Assembly (NCBI GenBank): GCA_016192145.1 | Contig: JACPUT010000002.1 | Coordinates: forward strand, 310,001-374,000 | DNA length: 64,000 nucleotides | Direction of reading: 5' to 3' | Source: Acidobacteriota bacterium | GTDB lineage: Bacteria > Acidobacteriota > Holophagae > Holophagales > Holophagaceae | Part shown: positions 25,978 to 34,224 of the stretch, piece by piece | How positions within the stretch are numbered: the stretch's first letter is position 1 | Layout: every line of letters starts with the position of its first letter | The notes under the pieces: generated by a model | Seen by the model: the letters and a program-made list of their open reading frames with translations, nothing else | The model's database searches: none | Told to the model about the DNA's origin: nothing | Program-made: the position numbers and the translations under genes

Positions 25978-26557
25978 GGGAGACTCCGGGGTAGGTGGCT
26001 TCGAAAGCGGTGAGGAGGGGGTCGAGGGCGGCCTTGCGGACGTGGGGATCCGGGAGGCTGCGACAGCGCTGCCGGGCCTGGGTGAGGCGGTGGAGGAGGG
26101 GGGCGTCGCCTTCGGGAAGGAAGGCCTCCAGCAGGCGGCGTAGGGCGCGGGTGAGGCCGGGGAAGCCGCCTTGGCTGCCGATGGCGAGGGTGAGGGGTCC
26201 GCGTCGGATCGTGGCGGCGAAGTAGACATCGCAGGCGGCGGGATCGTCCACGGCGTTGACCAGCACGCCACGGCCGCGTGCGGTCTTGGCGATATGTAAA
26301 TTAATGGCCGGGTCGTTGGTGGCTGCGATGACGAGGGAGGCGCCAGCGAGGTCAGTAGGCTCAAAGGGCCGCTCGTGAACTTCAGCACCCATTTCTTCCA
26401 ACTCCCTTCGGATTTCGCCAGAAATCCGAAGGGCCACCACGCGCAGCTTGCACCCCGTGGGACGAAGTGCCGAAAGCTTAGCCCGCGCGACGCTCCCCGC
26501 GCCCACCAGCAGCACGCGGCGATCTTTCAGATCGATGAAGAGCGGTAGCAGGGTCAT
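25961..26557 (-). CDS. precorrin-2 dehydrogenase / siroheme synthase N-terminal domain protein
   Basis: Stand-alone 198-aa protein equivalent to the N-terminal half of CysG (Met8/SirC type). It oxidises precorrin-2 to sirohydrochlorin with NAD and may also insert iron. The start MTLLPLFIDLKDRRVLLVGAG carries the Rossmann fold GAGSVARAK motif, and the conserved ATNDPAIN and VNAVDDPAACDVYF follow near residues 78 and 101. Its beginning overlaps the cobA gene by 80 bases in another frame, and its end overlaps the sulfite reductase start. It supplies siroheme for the next gene. Confidence 0.92.
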   Translation of the reverse strand: MTLLPLFIDLKDRRVLLVGAGSVARAKLSALRPTGCKLRVVALRISGEIRRELEEMGAEVHERPFEPTDLAGASLVIAATNDPAINLHIAKTARGRGVLVNAVDDPAACDVYFAATIRRGPLTLAIGSQGGFPGLTRALRRLLEAFLPEGDAPLLHRLTQARQRCRSLPDPHVRKAALDPLLTAFEATYPGVSHELEP

Positions 26558-27332
26558 GAATGTGGGTCACGGAGAAGTGGGACGCGAAAGGACGGGTGCG
26601 CTCGTGGATCACGGCGCCCATGAGGACGAGACCTGGGCCTTCCGTGCGACAACAGAGGTGCCCCTCGGCGGCCAGGGCCAGCGTGGAGATGGTGGTGACC
26701 TGCCCTTCGCAGAAGGCGCGTTCCACCAGGGCCACGGGGTGACTGGGATTGGCGCCGTGCGCCAGCATCCGGCGGGCGATGCCCTGCACGCTGCGCGTGG
26801 CCATGAAAAGGGCCAGGGTGCCTTTGAACCGGGCGAGCTCCTCCCAGTCCACGGTGTCGTCCAGCAGGTGGTGGCCTTCCAGCACACGCAGTTCCCGGCT
26901 TACACCGCGGTGGGTGAGCGGGATGCCCGAAGCGGAGGCCACCCCTTGCAGCGCGCTCACGCCGGGGATGATTTCAAAGGGGATGCCGAAGGCCTCCAGC
27001 AGCTGGGCCTCCTCGCCGCCGCGACCGTAGAGCAGGGGATCCCCGCCCTTGAGGCGCACCACATGGACGCCGGGCTTGGCGTGCGTCAGCAGCAGCTCAT
27101 GGATGTGCTCTTGGGGCGTGCCGCCGCCGCAGCGCTTCCCCACGGGGAGAGCCAGGGCCTCTTCGCGGAACAGGGCCGCGAAATCCGGTTCCAGCAGCGC
27201 GTCATAGAGGATCACGTCGGCCCGCTGCAGGGCCTGGAGGCCGCGCAGGGTGAGCAGGTCCGGCGTGCCGGGGCCCGCGCCCACGAGGGAGACGAAGGGT
27301 TGACTGGAGCTAGGTTCGGTCGTGCGGGACAT
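26478..27332 (-). CDS. cobA: uroporphyrinogen-III C-methyltransferase
   Basis: SUMT (284 aa) that methylates uroporphyrinogen III twice with SAM to make precorrin-2, the branch-point precursor of siroheme and cobalamin. Motifs VGAGPGTPDLLTLRG, YDALL, RLKGGDPLLYGRGGEE and PGVSALQGVASASGIPLTHRG are all present. ATG at 27332 is preceded by GGAGGAG. The last 25 or so residues are a non-conserved tail read through the start of the next gene. It is the first large gene of the sulfate assimilation operon; its start codon lies inside a short Cys-rich upstream frame. The product also feeds B12, which MetH in this window needs. Confidence 0.94.
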   Translation of the reverse strand: MSRTTEPSSSQPFVSLVGAGPGTPDLLTLRGLQALQRADVILYDALLEPDFAALFREEALALPVGKRCGGGTPQEHIHELLLTHAKPGVHVVRLKGGDPLLYGRGGEEAQLLEAFGIPFEIIPGVSALQGVASASGIPLTHRGVSRELRVLEGHHLLDDTVDWEELARFKGTLALFMATRSVQGIARRMLAHGANPSHPVALVERAFCEGQVTTISTLALAAEGHLCCRTEGPGLVLMGAVIHERTRPFASHFSVTHIHDPATALHRSERSPRAAGGRGERRAG

Positions 27333-27432
27333 GCGATCTCCTCCTGGGTGGCGGGGCGGGGTACGCACAGCGACAACAGGACGAAGTCCGCATGGACTGG
27401 GGGGTGGGGTGGATCGCGATGAAGAGGTGCAT
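27310..27432 (-). CDS. putative Cys-rich leader peptide (40 aa) overlapping cobA
   Basis: Small frame starting at ATG 27432 with a well-placed AGGAG (27441-27445, eight-base spacer). Translation is MHLFIAIHPTPQSM, then RTSSCCRCAYPAPPPRR and a basic end; the stop TAG falls 23 bases inside cobA. The run TGT-TGT-CGC-TGT (27367-27378) gives three cysteines in four codons, about 35 bases before the cobA start codon. Cys-rich leader peptides are known upstream of sulfur genes in actinobacteria, where ribosome stalling at low cysteine controls the next gene. Here a role in sensing cysteine is an inference; the frame could also be chance. cobA itself also has a TGT-TGT pair, so TGT codons are not excluded from real genes here. 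Confidence 0.5.
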   Translation of the reverse strand: MHLFIAIHPTPQSMRTSSCCRCAYPAPPPRRRSHVPHDRT

Positions 27433-27462
27433 GGGGTGGTCTCCTGACCGGCCCTGCCGTTA

Positions 27463-27511
27463 GGGGCCGTCCCAACAACCTGTGTTTTTCAGGTTGTTGG
27501 ATTACGGCCCC
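27463..27511 (-). promoter_or_regulatory. long leader hairpin upstream of the Cys-rich frame
   Basis: Two stacked stems: GGGGCCGT (27463-27470) with ACGGCCCC (27504-27511), and CCAACAACCTG (27472-27482) with CAGGTTGTTGG (27490-27500). It sits between the riboswitch terminator and the Shine-Dalgarno of the leader frame. The GGCCCC strand can alternatively pair with GGGCC at about 27450-27455 next to that ribosome site. No T tract follows, so it is not a simple terminator. Confidence 0.6.
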
Positions 27512-27583
27512 TTATCCCGCTCCGGGTTCGAAACGGATCGAACTTGGAAAACGAAGCGGGGCTCCGACGCGATCCAAATTGAA

Positions 27584-27623
27584 GGGGCCCGAAGCCCACA
27601 GTCACTCTGTGGTTTCGGGCCCC
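27584..27623 (-). terminator. regulated terminator of the cobA-cys SAM riboswitch
   Basis: Stem GGGGCCCGAA/TTCGGGCCCC extended by CCACAG/CTGTGG, followed on the minus strand by TTCAATTT. It lies just after the aptamer; the T tract is weaker than at the metY unit. Confidence 0.75.
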
Positions 27624-27644
27624 TCCGCGTCTGCCAGTCATGAC

Positions 27645-27760
27645 AGCTCGGCATCTATCCGGTGCGTGCGCACCGGCAGGAATTGGCACCATCGCAGCTC
27701 GCGCCGCAGGTTGCCAAGGTTTCACAGGGCCCGTCCCTCCACCTTTCTGGATATCGCGCT
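27645..27760 (-). promoter_or_regulatory. SAM-I riboswitch aptamer upstream of the sulfate assimilation operon
   Basis: On the minus strand the core reads GATATCC, AGAAAGGTGGAGGGAC, GGGCCCTGTGAAACC, TTGGCAACCTGC, GGTGCCAATTCCTGCC and the closing GGATAGATG. All SAM-I consensus blocks are present and nearly identical to the other two copies. With the hairpin at 27584-27623 it should shut off the cobA-to-cysN unit when SAM is high. Confidence 0.95.
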
Positions 27761-27826
27761 ATGGAACTGGCAAAGAACTCGGTACGGGAATCAGTTTCAG
27801 ATTCGATCCAGGCCTTTCCGTCACGG

Positions 27827-27854
27827 CAATGTTAATTCCGACAAAAATTGTCAA
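27827..27854 (-). promoter_or_regulatory. putative promoter for the cobA-cys unit
   Basis: A perfect TTGACA (27849-27854) lies 16 bases from ACATTG (27827-27832) in an AT-rich stretch unusual for this genome, about 65 bases upstream of the aptamer. The -35 is convincing; the -10 is not consensus but matches the form seen before the metY riboswitch. Confidence 0.4.
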
Positions 27855-27881
27855 GATTAGCAAAAGGCATCTGTCGCAAGG

Positions 27882-28496
27882 CTATTCCAGGCGCGTCAGG
27901 GGCGCAGGGGTACCATCCAGCGGGGTCTTCCCCTGGATGAAGATGGCGAGCCGCCGAAACTCCCGCCATCGGCCGCCCACCTGGGTCCGGTCATGCCAGC
28001 GATCGAGGAATTCCGGGATGGGCAGGTAGGCGTAGCCGAGGCCCGTGGAGGGATCCATGACGTAGAGGTGGGTCTCATCCATCCCCACCAGCACCACGTA
28101 GTGGCCGTCCTCCCAGCGATCCTTCCAGGGGAGCTTCCGCGCGGGGGCCTCGCTCCAGGCCTGGAGGTTGAGGATCACGGTCTGGCCTGTGGTGAGGGCC
28201 TGCCGCAGTTCCGCCAATTCCACGCCCTCTTTCAAGTGTGCGGATAGGCCGAAGGAGCGGGCCCCGGCCACGAGGCCTTCGGGAGGCGTGCCCAGCTCCG
28301 GGGTGGTCCCGAGGAGGGGATAGAGCTTGGATTCCTGCCCGCCATAGACGCGCCAGTAATAGAGCACCGCCTGGAGGGCCGAGGCCCCGCAGGCATAGCC
28401 CGTGGACTGCCTGAAGGTGGGCACGGGCAGGGCGCGAGCTGGAAGCCGGGGCGGGGCCTGGGGCGCGGGGGCGAGGAGCAAGATGGCGGGGAGCAT
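27882..28496 (-). CDS. exported C39-like (papain-fold) cysteine peptidase-like protein
   Basis: Protein of 204 aa with a short signal peptide (MLPAILLLAPAPQAPP). The catalytic Cys is in STGYACGASALQAVLYYW near residue 36, the His in DGHYVVLVG near residue 132 and the Asp in YVMDPSTG near residue 145, the peptidase C39_2 arrangement. Single-domain, exported members of this group are thought to be stand-alone periplasmic peptidases rather than bacteriocin-export peptidases, and no ABC transporter domain is fused. The start at 28496 gives the signal peptide; it is divergent from the FmdB gene. Substrate unknown. Confidence 0.8.
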   Translation of the reverse strand: MLPAILLLAPAPQAPPRLPARALPVPTFRQSTGYACGASALQAVLYYWRVYGGQESKLYPLLGTTPELGTPPEGLVAGARSFGLSAHLKEGVELAELRQALTTGQTVILNLQAWSEAPARKLPWKDRWEDGHYVVLVGMDETHLYVMDPSTGLGYAYLPIPEFLDRWHDRTQVGGRWREFRRLAIFIQGKTPLDGTPAPLTRLE

Positions 28497-28579
28497 GCGG
28501 TGATCTTGGCAGGGCCCCAGGCCAAGCTCCAGGCCTGCTGGGCCCCGCTGCCCACTGGTATCCTCAGGCCGGAGCCCCC

Positions 28580-28873
28580 ATGCCCCTCTTCGACTTTCAA
28601 TGCCTCGCCTGCGGCGCCGTCCGCGAAGTGCTCCTCCATACCGGCCAATCCGACCCCACCGCCTGCGCCGCCTGCGGGGCCGAGGTCCGCCGCCTGCTCT
28701 CCACACCCGCGGATCTCAAGCGCATGGATGGGTTCTTCCACAAGGACAATGCCAGCGATTCCCAGCTCGCCTCGAAGGGGCTGGCGAAGTATGTGAACCG
28801 GGGCGATGGCACCTACGAGAAGGCCTCTGGTTCCGGGCCCAGCATCATGAGCCGGGATACGCTCCTCGGCTAG
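28580..28873 (+). CDS. FmdB-family zinc ribbon protein
   Basis: Small protein (97 aa) starting MPLFDFQCLACGAVREVLL with paired CLAC and CAAC motifs that form the zinc ribbon of the FmdB/regulatory-protein family. The C-terminal half is a polar tail ending near SIMSRDTLLG. FmdB members are proposed transcriptional regulators, but function is not well established. Its stop codon overlaps the stop of the convergent radical SAM gene: the four bases CTAG at 28870-28873 serve as TAG on both strands. Confidence 0.88.
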   Translation: MPLFDFQCLACGAVREVLLHTGQSDPTACAACGAEVRRLLSTPADLKRMDGFFHKDNASDSQLASKGLAKYVNRGDGTYEKASGSGPSIMSRDTLLG

Positions 28874-30489
28874 GCCGGCAGCAGCTCCAACCGGACCTCG
28901 TCGCCCATCCGGCGGAGCACCACCTCGCAGGGCTTCATGGGCACCGCGAAGACGAGCTCCTCGAGGTCCGCGTGCCCGGCCTGGAGCTGGGCGATCAGGG
29001 CGTCCGGATCATGGTGGAAGGCGACCTTCCGGAAGGCGGTGGCCCCGGAATCCGGGGCATCCAACAGCTCGGCCATGGTGCCGAAGTAGGTGATGAGGTC
29101 CGCCGCGAGGTTGCCCATGAGGGTGTCTTCCCGCTCGTGGAACAGGCCCCGCACGAAGTCCCGCTGGAGGCGGGTGAGGTCGTCGGTGGAAGCCCCTTCC
29201 AGAGTTTCGGCGAAGCGCTCGAAGACTTCGGCGGGCGTCATGTCCAGGGCCGTGAGCACGAGGTCAAACCAGGGCACGGCCTTGCCGTGGTTGTAGAGCA
29301 CGTCGCAGGCCCCGGCGATGCGCTCCGCCTGCGCCATGTCGTCGGCGCTGAAGGTGGGGGAGGAGATGACGGAGTAGGGGTTCTTCGGGTCGTAGTTCAG
29401 CTTCAGGCCAGGGGCCGTATCGGCGAGGCGGGTGCCGGGCAGCACCGAGAGGCGGAAGATGTCCAGGTGGTTGGGCACCATGCTCATGGCGAAGTCGATG
29501 CTCTCGCGGAAGCCCTGCAGCGAGTCCCCGGGCAGGCCGTAGATGAGGTCGAAGCCGTAGGGCACGCCCATCTGGTGGAGCAGCATGATCTTGGCTTTGA
29601 AATCCTTGGGATTGAAGGTGCGGCTGATGTTGCGCAGCACCTTGTCGTGGGCGCTCTGCAGGCCGATCTGTAGGGTGCAGGGCAGGGCCGCGAAAAGCTT
29701 GGCCATCTCCTGATCCAGGAACTCGCTGCGGATCTCGAAGAAGAAGAGCAGCCGCGGCGCCTTCTCGGCGATGAGGCGCAGCACGGCCTTGGCCTGGGGC
29801 TTGTGGTAGTTGAAGGTGGGATCCAGCACGAAGACCTCGCGGATGCCGCTGGCCTGGAAGCACTCCAGCTCCGCCGCGGCCCGCTCGATGGGGATGCGGC
29901 GGGTGCCCGCGGGGCCCCGGGCCTCGAAACAGAAATCGCAGGTGAAGGGGCAGCCCCGGGACAGTTCCCAAAGCACGCCCGTGTAGTTGGCCAGGTCCAG
30001 CGTGCCGTCCAGGAAGGGCGAAGGCAGGGTGGAGATGTCCTTCACGGGGGTGGGGATGGCCCAGGCGTTGAGTTCCGCGGGCGTGGCGCCCATGAGGAGC
30101 CGATCCACGGCCTCGACGATGATGAGCTCGCCCTCGCCCGGCAGCACGAAGTCGATGGGCGCTTCCGCCCGCACGCCCTGGACATCGGCCGTGGCCTCCG
30201 GCCCGCCCGCGAACACGAGCAGCTGCGGCCTACGCGCCTTAAGTACGGCCGCGATCTCTAAGCTGAAGATCCGGTTCCACACGTACATGGAGAAGCCGAC
30301 GGCATCGGGGTTGGATTCCAGGATGCGATCGGCGCAGGCCTCGGCATTCTGGCCCAGGTAGAAGTCCAAGATGCGGCTCTCCACCTCCGTGGGGTGGGAC
30401 CCCTTCAGCACCGAGGCCAGCACGGCGGGGCCCAGAGGCAGGGCGCGCGGCGAGTTGTCCGTATGGATGGCCACCAATACGAGTTTCAT
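28870..30489 (-). CDS. B12-binding domain radical SAM protein
   Basis: Protein of 539 aa with an N-terminal cobalamin-binding Rossmann-like domain (about residues 1-135, MKLVLVAIHTDNSPRALPLG...) and a radical SAM core whose cluster motif CPFTCDFC lies near residue 180 in ELSRGCPFTCDFCFEARG. A C-terminal DUF4080-like extension follows (about residues 390-539). The family includes methyltransferases and methylthiotransferases on diverse substrates; nothing in the neighbourhood indicates which. The usual DXHXXG cobalamin ligand is not evident, as in many members of this class. Convergent with the FmdB gene. Confidence 0.88.
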   Translation of the reverse strand: MKLVLVAIHTDNSPRALPLGPAVLASVLKGSHPTEVESRILDFYLGQNAEACADRILESNPDAVGFSMYVWNRIFSLEIAAVLKARRPQLLVFAGGPEATADVQGVRAEAPIDFVLPGEGELIIVEAVDRLLMGATPAELNAWAIPTPVKDISTLPSPFLDGTLDLANYTGVLWELSRGCPFTCDFCFEARGPAGTRRIPIERAAAELECFQASGIREVFVLDPTFNYHKPQAKAVLRLIAEKAPRLLFFFEIRSEFLDQEMAKLFAALPCTLQIGLQSAHDKVLRNISRTFNPKDFKAKIMLLHQMGVPYGFDLIYGLPGDSLQGFRESIDFAMSMVPNHLDIFRLSVLPGTRLADTAPGLKLNYDPKNPYSVISSPTFSADDMAQAERIAGACDVLYNHGKAVPWFDLVLTALDMTPAEVFERFAETLEGASTDDLTRLQRDFVRGLFHEREDTLMGNLAADLITYFGTMAELLDAPDSGATAFRKVAFHHDPDALIAQLQAGHADLEELVFAVPMKPCEVVLRRMGDEVRLELLPA

Positions 30490-30553
30490 GGGCCCGCCTC
30501 TTCTGGATCCTAACGATCCATCGGCCCTAAAGCGAAACTATTGGAGGCGAACG

Positions 30554-31012
30554 TCACTTGGGAACCGCGTGCACCTTGCCCAGCTGCAGCACCACGATGC
30601 CCGCCACGATGGTCAGCAATCCCGCGGCGGTGGCGCGGTTCATGGGTTGGTCGCCCTTCGCGAGGCCCAGCGCCGTGCCCGCGAGGGGGCTGCAGGCGAA
30701 GGCCAGGGCCAAGGTGACGCCCAGGTTGTGGGAGAGGCTCAGGGACTTGTAGAAGCTCCACATGCCCAAGGAGCCGGCGATGATGCCGCCGCCGATGATG
30801 AGCATGGCCCAGCCCATGCCTTTGCCTTCGAAGCCCACGCCCTTCCAGGCGCCGAAGGACAAGCTGCCGAGCACGAGCAGCGCCACGGTGGTGCGCACGG
30901 TGATGCCGGCCAGGGGGGGAAGGCCGAGCACCTTCAGCCCGGCCTTCTCGAAGTAGCCTCCCGCCCCCCAGGCGATGCCGGCGAGGATGGCGAAGAGGAT
31001 GGATGCGCGCAT
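30554..31012 (-). CDS. half-size EamA/DMT-family membrane protein
   Basis: Inner-membrane protein of 152 aa with five predicted hydrophobic segments, beginning MRASILFAILAGIAWGAGGYFEK, the opening typical of EamA domains. Full-size drug/metabolite transporters have two such domains; single-domain members act as dimers. ATG at 31012 is preceded by GGAG; a further upstream in-frame start adds only charged residues. The transported compound cannot be inferred. It lies just downstream of the second propeller kinase and may be cotranscribed with it. Confidence 0.8.
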   Translation of the reverse strand: MRASILFAILAGIAWGAGGYFEKAGLKVLGLPPLAGITVRTTVALLVLGSLSFGAWKGVGFEGKGMGWAMLIIGGGIIAGSLGMWSFYKSLSLSHNLGVTLALAFACSPLAGTALGLAKGDQPMNRATAAGLLTIVAGIVVLQLGKVHAVPK

Positions 31013-31072
31013 GGGAACTCCCCGTCTGACCCTCATCCTCCCGGATCCGGCGGGGGCGGCCCGTGACCTGGC

Positions 31073-34000
31073 TCACGTGGTTCGGGCCTCCGTGACGCGG
31101 GGCACCCGCAGGCTGAAGGTGGTGCCGACGCCCACGGCGCTGGTGACCGTGAGATCGCCGCCCATGAGCTGGGCGAGGCGCCGGGAGATGGTGAGGCCCA
31201 AGCCGGTGCCATCTACCCGCTCGTAGCCCTTGGTTTCCTGGGTGGGTTGCTCATAGGCCCGGAAGAGCCGATCCAGTTGGGAATCGGACATACCGGGGCC
31301 CGTGTCAATGACGTCCAGCGAGGCCCAGCCTTCGTGATGGGAGGCGCGGAGCGTCACGCGACCCGCCTTGGTGAATTTGATGGCATTGCCACCCAGGTTT
31401 AGGAGGATCTGGCGGAGCTTCACCTCGTCGGCGAGGATCTCCTCCTGCTCCAGATCGCAGGCCACCTGGAGGTCGTCGCCCTGCTGCCGCGCCAGGGGTT
31501 CCAGCACCTGGGCCACCTCCTTGAGCAGGGTGCCCAGCCGCACGGGCACCGGGCGCAGCTCGAGCTTGCCGGCCTCGATCTTGGAGAGGTCCATGATGCC
31601 GTTGATGAGGGAGAGCAGGTGCTGGCCAGCACCTTGGATGCGCCCGGTATCCTCGGCCAGTTCCCCCTGCTCCCGCTCTAAGGCATCCTCGTGGATGAGT
31701 TCGGCGTAGAGCAGGATGGCGTTCAGGGGCGTGCGCAGCTCGTGGCTCATGTCCGCCAGGAAGGCGCTCTTGGCGCGGGAGGCCTGGGCGAGCTGATCGT
31801 TGGCCGCCGCCAAATCCGCGGTGCGCACCGAGACGATCCGCTCGAGCTGGGCGTTGCGGGCCCGGAGCAGCCGCGAGCGCAGGCTGTGGACGAGCCATCC
31901 CAGGCCGAAGAGGCCCAGGGCGTAGGCGGCATAGGCGGAGGGGCGGCGCCACAGGGGCGGGCGGATGTCGAGGTCCAGCCGGAATTCCGGGGAGGAGATG
32001 GCGCCGGAGACGAGGGCCCGGATGCTGAGTCGGCGGCGGCCGGCCGCGGGATCCTGCAGGTTGAGGGATCCCCGATCCAGATCCTCCCAGGGCTCCCGGG
32101 TTCCCAGATCCCGCCACTGGAGGCGGGTGGTCTCCCCGAGGGCGAGGGTGGGCAAGGAGAAGGTGAGGCTCAGGAGGCCGCGGCGCTCGTCCAGCGCAAG
32201 CCGACCCGCCTCGGGACGCAAGGGGGCCTTGTTGAACTGGGACGCCAACAGGGTGGGGGCGAGGAGGGGAGGCAGGGAGGATTCGAGTTGAGATTGGAAT
32301 TCCGCGAGCCCCCGGTTGGTGCCCACGTAGATCCGGCCGGCGCGATCCTCGAAGAGGCTGTGCTGATCGCAATCGGCGCTGGGCAGCCCTTCATCTTCGG
32401 AAAACGCGTCGATGCGGAGACTGGGCGTGAACGTGCAGCGGGCCACCCCGGCATCGGTGGTGATCCACAGCCGTCCCTGTCTGTCGAAGAGGGATCCATA
32501 GCCCAATTGAGCGCCCATGACCTCGCGCACGGGGAGGGCGGCCTGGAAGGCGATGCCCGACCCTTCCAGCCGGTAGAGGTTCACACCCAGGGGGTTGTAG
32601 CTCACCACGGCGAAGGAATCTCCGGTAGGTGTGAACCCCATGGCGATGGCGGAGGGGATCTCGGGGCCCGGTACGGATTCCCAGGTGTTGCCATTCCAGA
32701 TGAGGGGCCGGGATTGCTGGCCCAGCAACCAGATTCGGCCGCTCGGATCCGCGCTCAGGCTCTGGGCGCCGCGGGTCCGAGTGGAGGGGGGCAGGGGCCA
32801 GGGCATGAAGGTCCACCGGCCGCGGGTAAGGGCGCCCCGGAGCCCCCGCCGGTCCCGGGTCAGTAGGTAGAGGGATCGGCCATCGCTGGTCATCCGGGTG
32901 ATGAAGGTGCCCGGAGGAATCCCTTCCCCTTGGAAGGTCTCAAGCCAGGAGGCCCCCGGGGCGAGGCGCCACAGGTTGTTCTGGGTCGTGGCCCTCACCC
33001 AGAGGCTGCCGTCTTCCGTGACTGCGAGTTGGTTGGTCCGCTGGGCGGGCCCCACGCGGGCCCAGCGGCCGTCGACCTGGTGGAAAAGCCCCTCGCCCGT
33101 CCCGACCCAAAGGGTGTTTCGATGCTCCTGGAACTGCCAGATCTCCGTACGCGGCAGCCCGGAGGCGGGCCCGTGGGTGTGCCACAGGCCCCGCCCCTTC
33201 AACCGTACGAGTCGTCCATCGCTCCACCAGAGGTGCCCCTCTCGGTCCAATAGCAGGGGCGCGAGGCCATAGAAGGTGCGATCTTCCGGCCCCGGGATGG
33301 AGGCGAGGAGATTCCGCCAACCCCGCACGAACCCGGGGCCTTCAGCCAACCAGAAGGCGCCGTCCGAAAGGATCCGGCCCACGAAGAAATCGGGGTCACC
33401 CCCCGTGGCGCGGTGGTAGGGAATGGGCTGCCATGCCTGGCCGGAAGGGGCGAGGGTGAGGATGCGATGTCGGAATTGGGCCCACAGCAGCCCCTCCCCA
33501 TCGAGGCCGAGGATGGGGAGTTCCCCGCGGGTGCCCAGGGAATTCTCCAGCGCGATGCCAGGGATGTCCGGCAGGGCCTCCCAACTGCCATCGGGCCGGA
33601 AGCGCCAAAGCCGGGTGTTCTGGCACAGCACAAGCCCCGACCCCCGGAATTCCGGGGCGATGGCCGTGATGGGGACCTCCGCGAGCGGAGGCTCCACGGG
33701 GGAGAAGGCGCCGCCGGGGGGGCGGTGCATGAGGGCCCGTTCCGCCCATAGCCATAAGTGGCCGTCCCGGGAGGCCTGAAGGTTCCGGATATGGCGCGGC
33801 AGGGGTGGCGTGGCACGGGGGGTGAACGCGTGCCCATCCCAGGCGAATACCCCTGCATCGGTGCAGATCCAGGGTGTGCCGCTCTCATCCAGCACCATGC
33901 CCTGGAGCAGGCCATCCTGGGCCTGAGTCGCGGCCGGCAGGCGTACCGAGGTGAACCGGTATCCATCCCCCACGAACAGCTGGGAAAAGGTGCTCACCCA

Positions 34001-34162
34001 GTAGCGGCCCGCCGCGTCTTGGAAGACATCCTGGATGCCGACTTGGGGCAATCCATGGGCCCGTCCGTACTCGAAGGCGGTGGGCCGCCCCGGGCCGGCC
34101 CATCCGAAGGCCCCGGCGATGAAGAGGCATCCGAGCAGCAGCCCTCGGAGGGTGGTGGACAT
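31073..34162 (-). CDS. two-component propeller sensor histidine kinase (paralogue 2)
   Basis: Membrane kinase of 1029 aa with the same layout as the kinase at 17228-20311: signal peptide, propeller repeats (GLPQVGIQDVFQDAAGRYWVS near residue 38), Y_Y_Y-like domain, one transmembrane helix near residue 755, HisKA with SHELRTPLN near residue 806, and HATPase with NLGGNAIKFTKAG and GTGLGLTISRR. The catalytic part is much more similar between the paralogues than the propeller, suggesting that a duplicated kinase acquired a different ligand. No response regulator is adjacent. Confidence 0.9.
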   Translation of the reverse strand: MSTTLRGLLLGCLFIAGAFGWAGPGRPTAFEYGRAHGLPQVGIQDVFQDAAGRYWVSTFSQLFVGDGYRFTSVRLPAATQAQDGLLQGMVLDESGTPWICTDAGVFAWDGHAFTPRATPPLPRHIRNLQASRDGHLWLWAERALMHRPPGGAFSPVEPPLAEVPITAIAPEFRGSGLVLCQNTRLWRFRPDGSWEALPDIPGIALENSLGTRGELPILGLDGEGLLWAQFRHRILTLAPSGQAWQPIPYHRATGGDPDFFVGRILSDGAFWLAEGPGFVRGWRNLLASIPGPEDRTFYGLAPLLLDREGHLWWSDGRLVRLKGRGLWHTHGPASGLPRTEIWQFQEHRNTLWVGTGEGLFHQVDGRWARVGPAQRTNQLAVTEDGSLWVRATTQNNLWRLAPGASWLETFQGEGIPPGTFITRMTSDGRSLYLLTRDRRGLRGALTRGRWTFMPWPLPPSTRTRGAQSLSADPSGRIWLLGQQSRPLIWNGNTWESVPGPEIPSAIAMGFTPTGDSFAVVSYNPLGVNLYRLEGSGIAFQAALPVREVMGAQLGYGSLFDRQGRLWITTDAGVARCTFTPSLRIDAFSEDEGLPSADCDQHSLFEDRAGRIYVGTNRGLAEFQSQLESSLPPLLAPTLLASQFNKAPLRPEAGRLALDERRGLLSLTFSLPTLALGETTRLQWRDLGTREPWEDLDRGSLNLQDPAAGRRRLSIRALVSGAISSPEFRLDLDIRPPLWRRPSAYAAYALGLFGLGWLVHSLRSRLLRARNAQLERIVSVRTADLAAANDQLAQASRAKSAFLADMSHELRTPLNAILLYAELIHEDALEREQGELAEDTGRIQGAGQHLLSLINGIMDLSKIEAGKLELRPVPVRLGTLLKEVAQVLEPLARQQGDDLQVACDLEQEEILADEVKLRQILLNLGGNAIKFTKAGRVTLRASHHEGWASLDVIDTGPGMSDSQLDRLFRAYEQPTQETKGYERVDGTGLGLTISRRLAQLMGGDLTVTSAVGVGTTFSLRVPRVTEARTT

Positions 34163-34224
34163 GGGGACTCTATCGGATGACGAGGGTCACCGATAAATCC
34201 CGGGAGGGAGAGGATCAGGTTCCG

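Noticed and set aside
27212-27478. 88-codon frame starting upstream of cobA in another frame
   Set aside because: Pro/Arg-rich, no ribosome site, and it overlaps cobA in the wrong frame; the Cys-rich frame at 27310-27432 has a better start signal.
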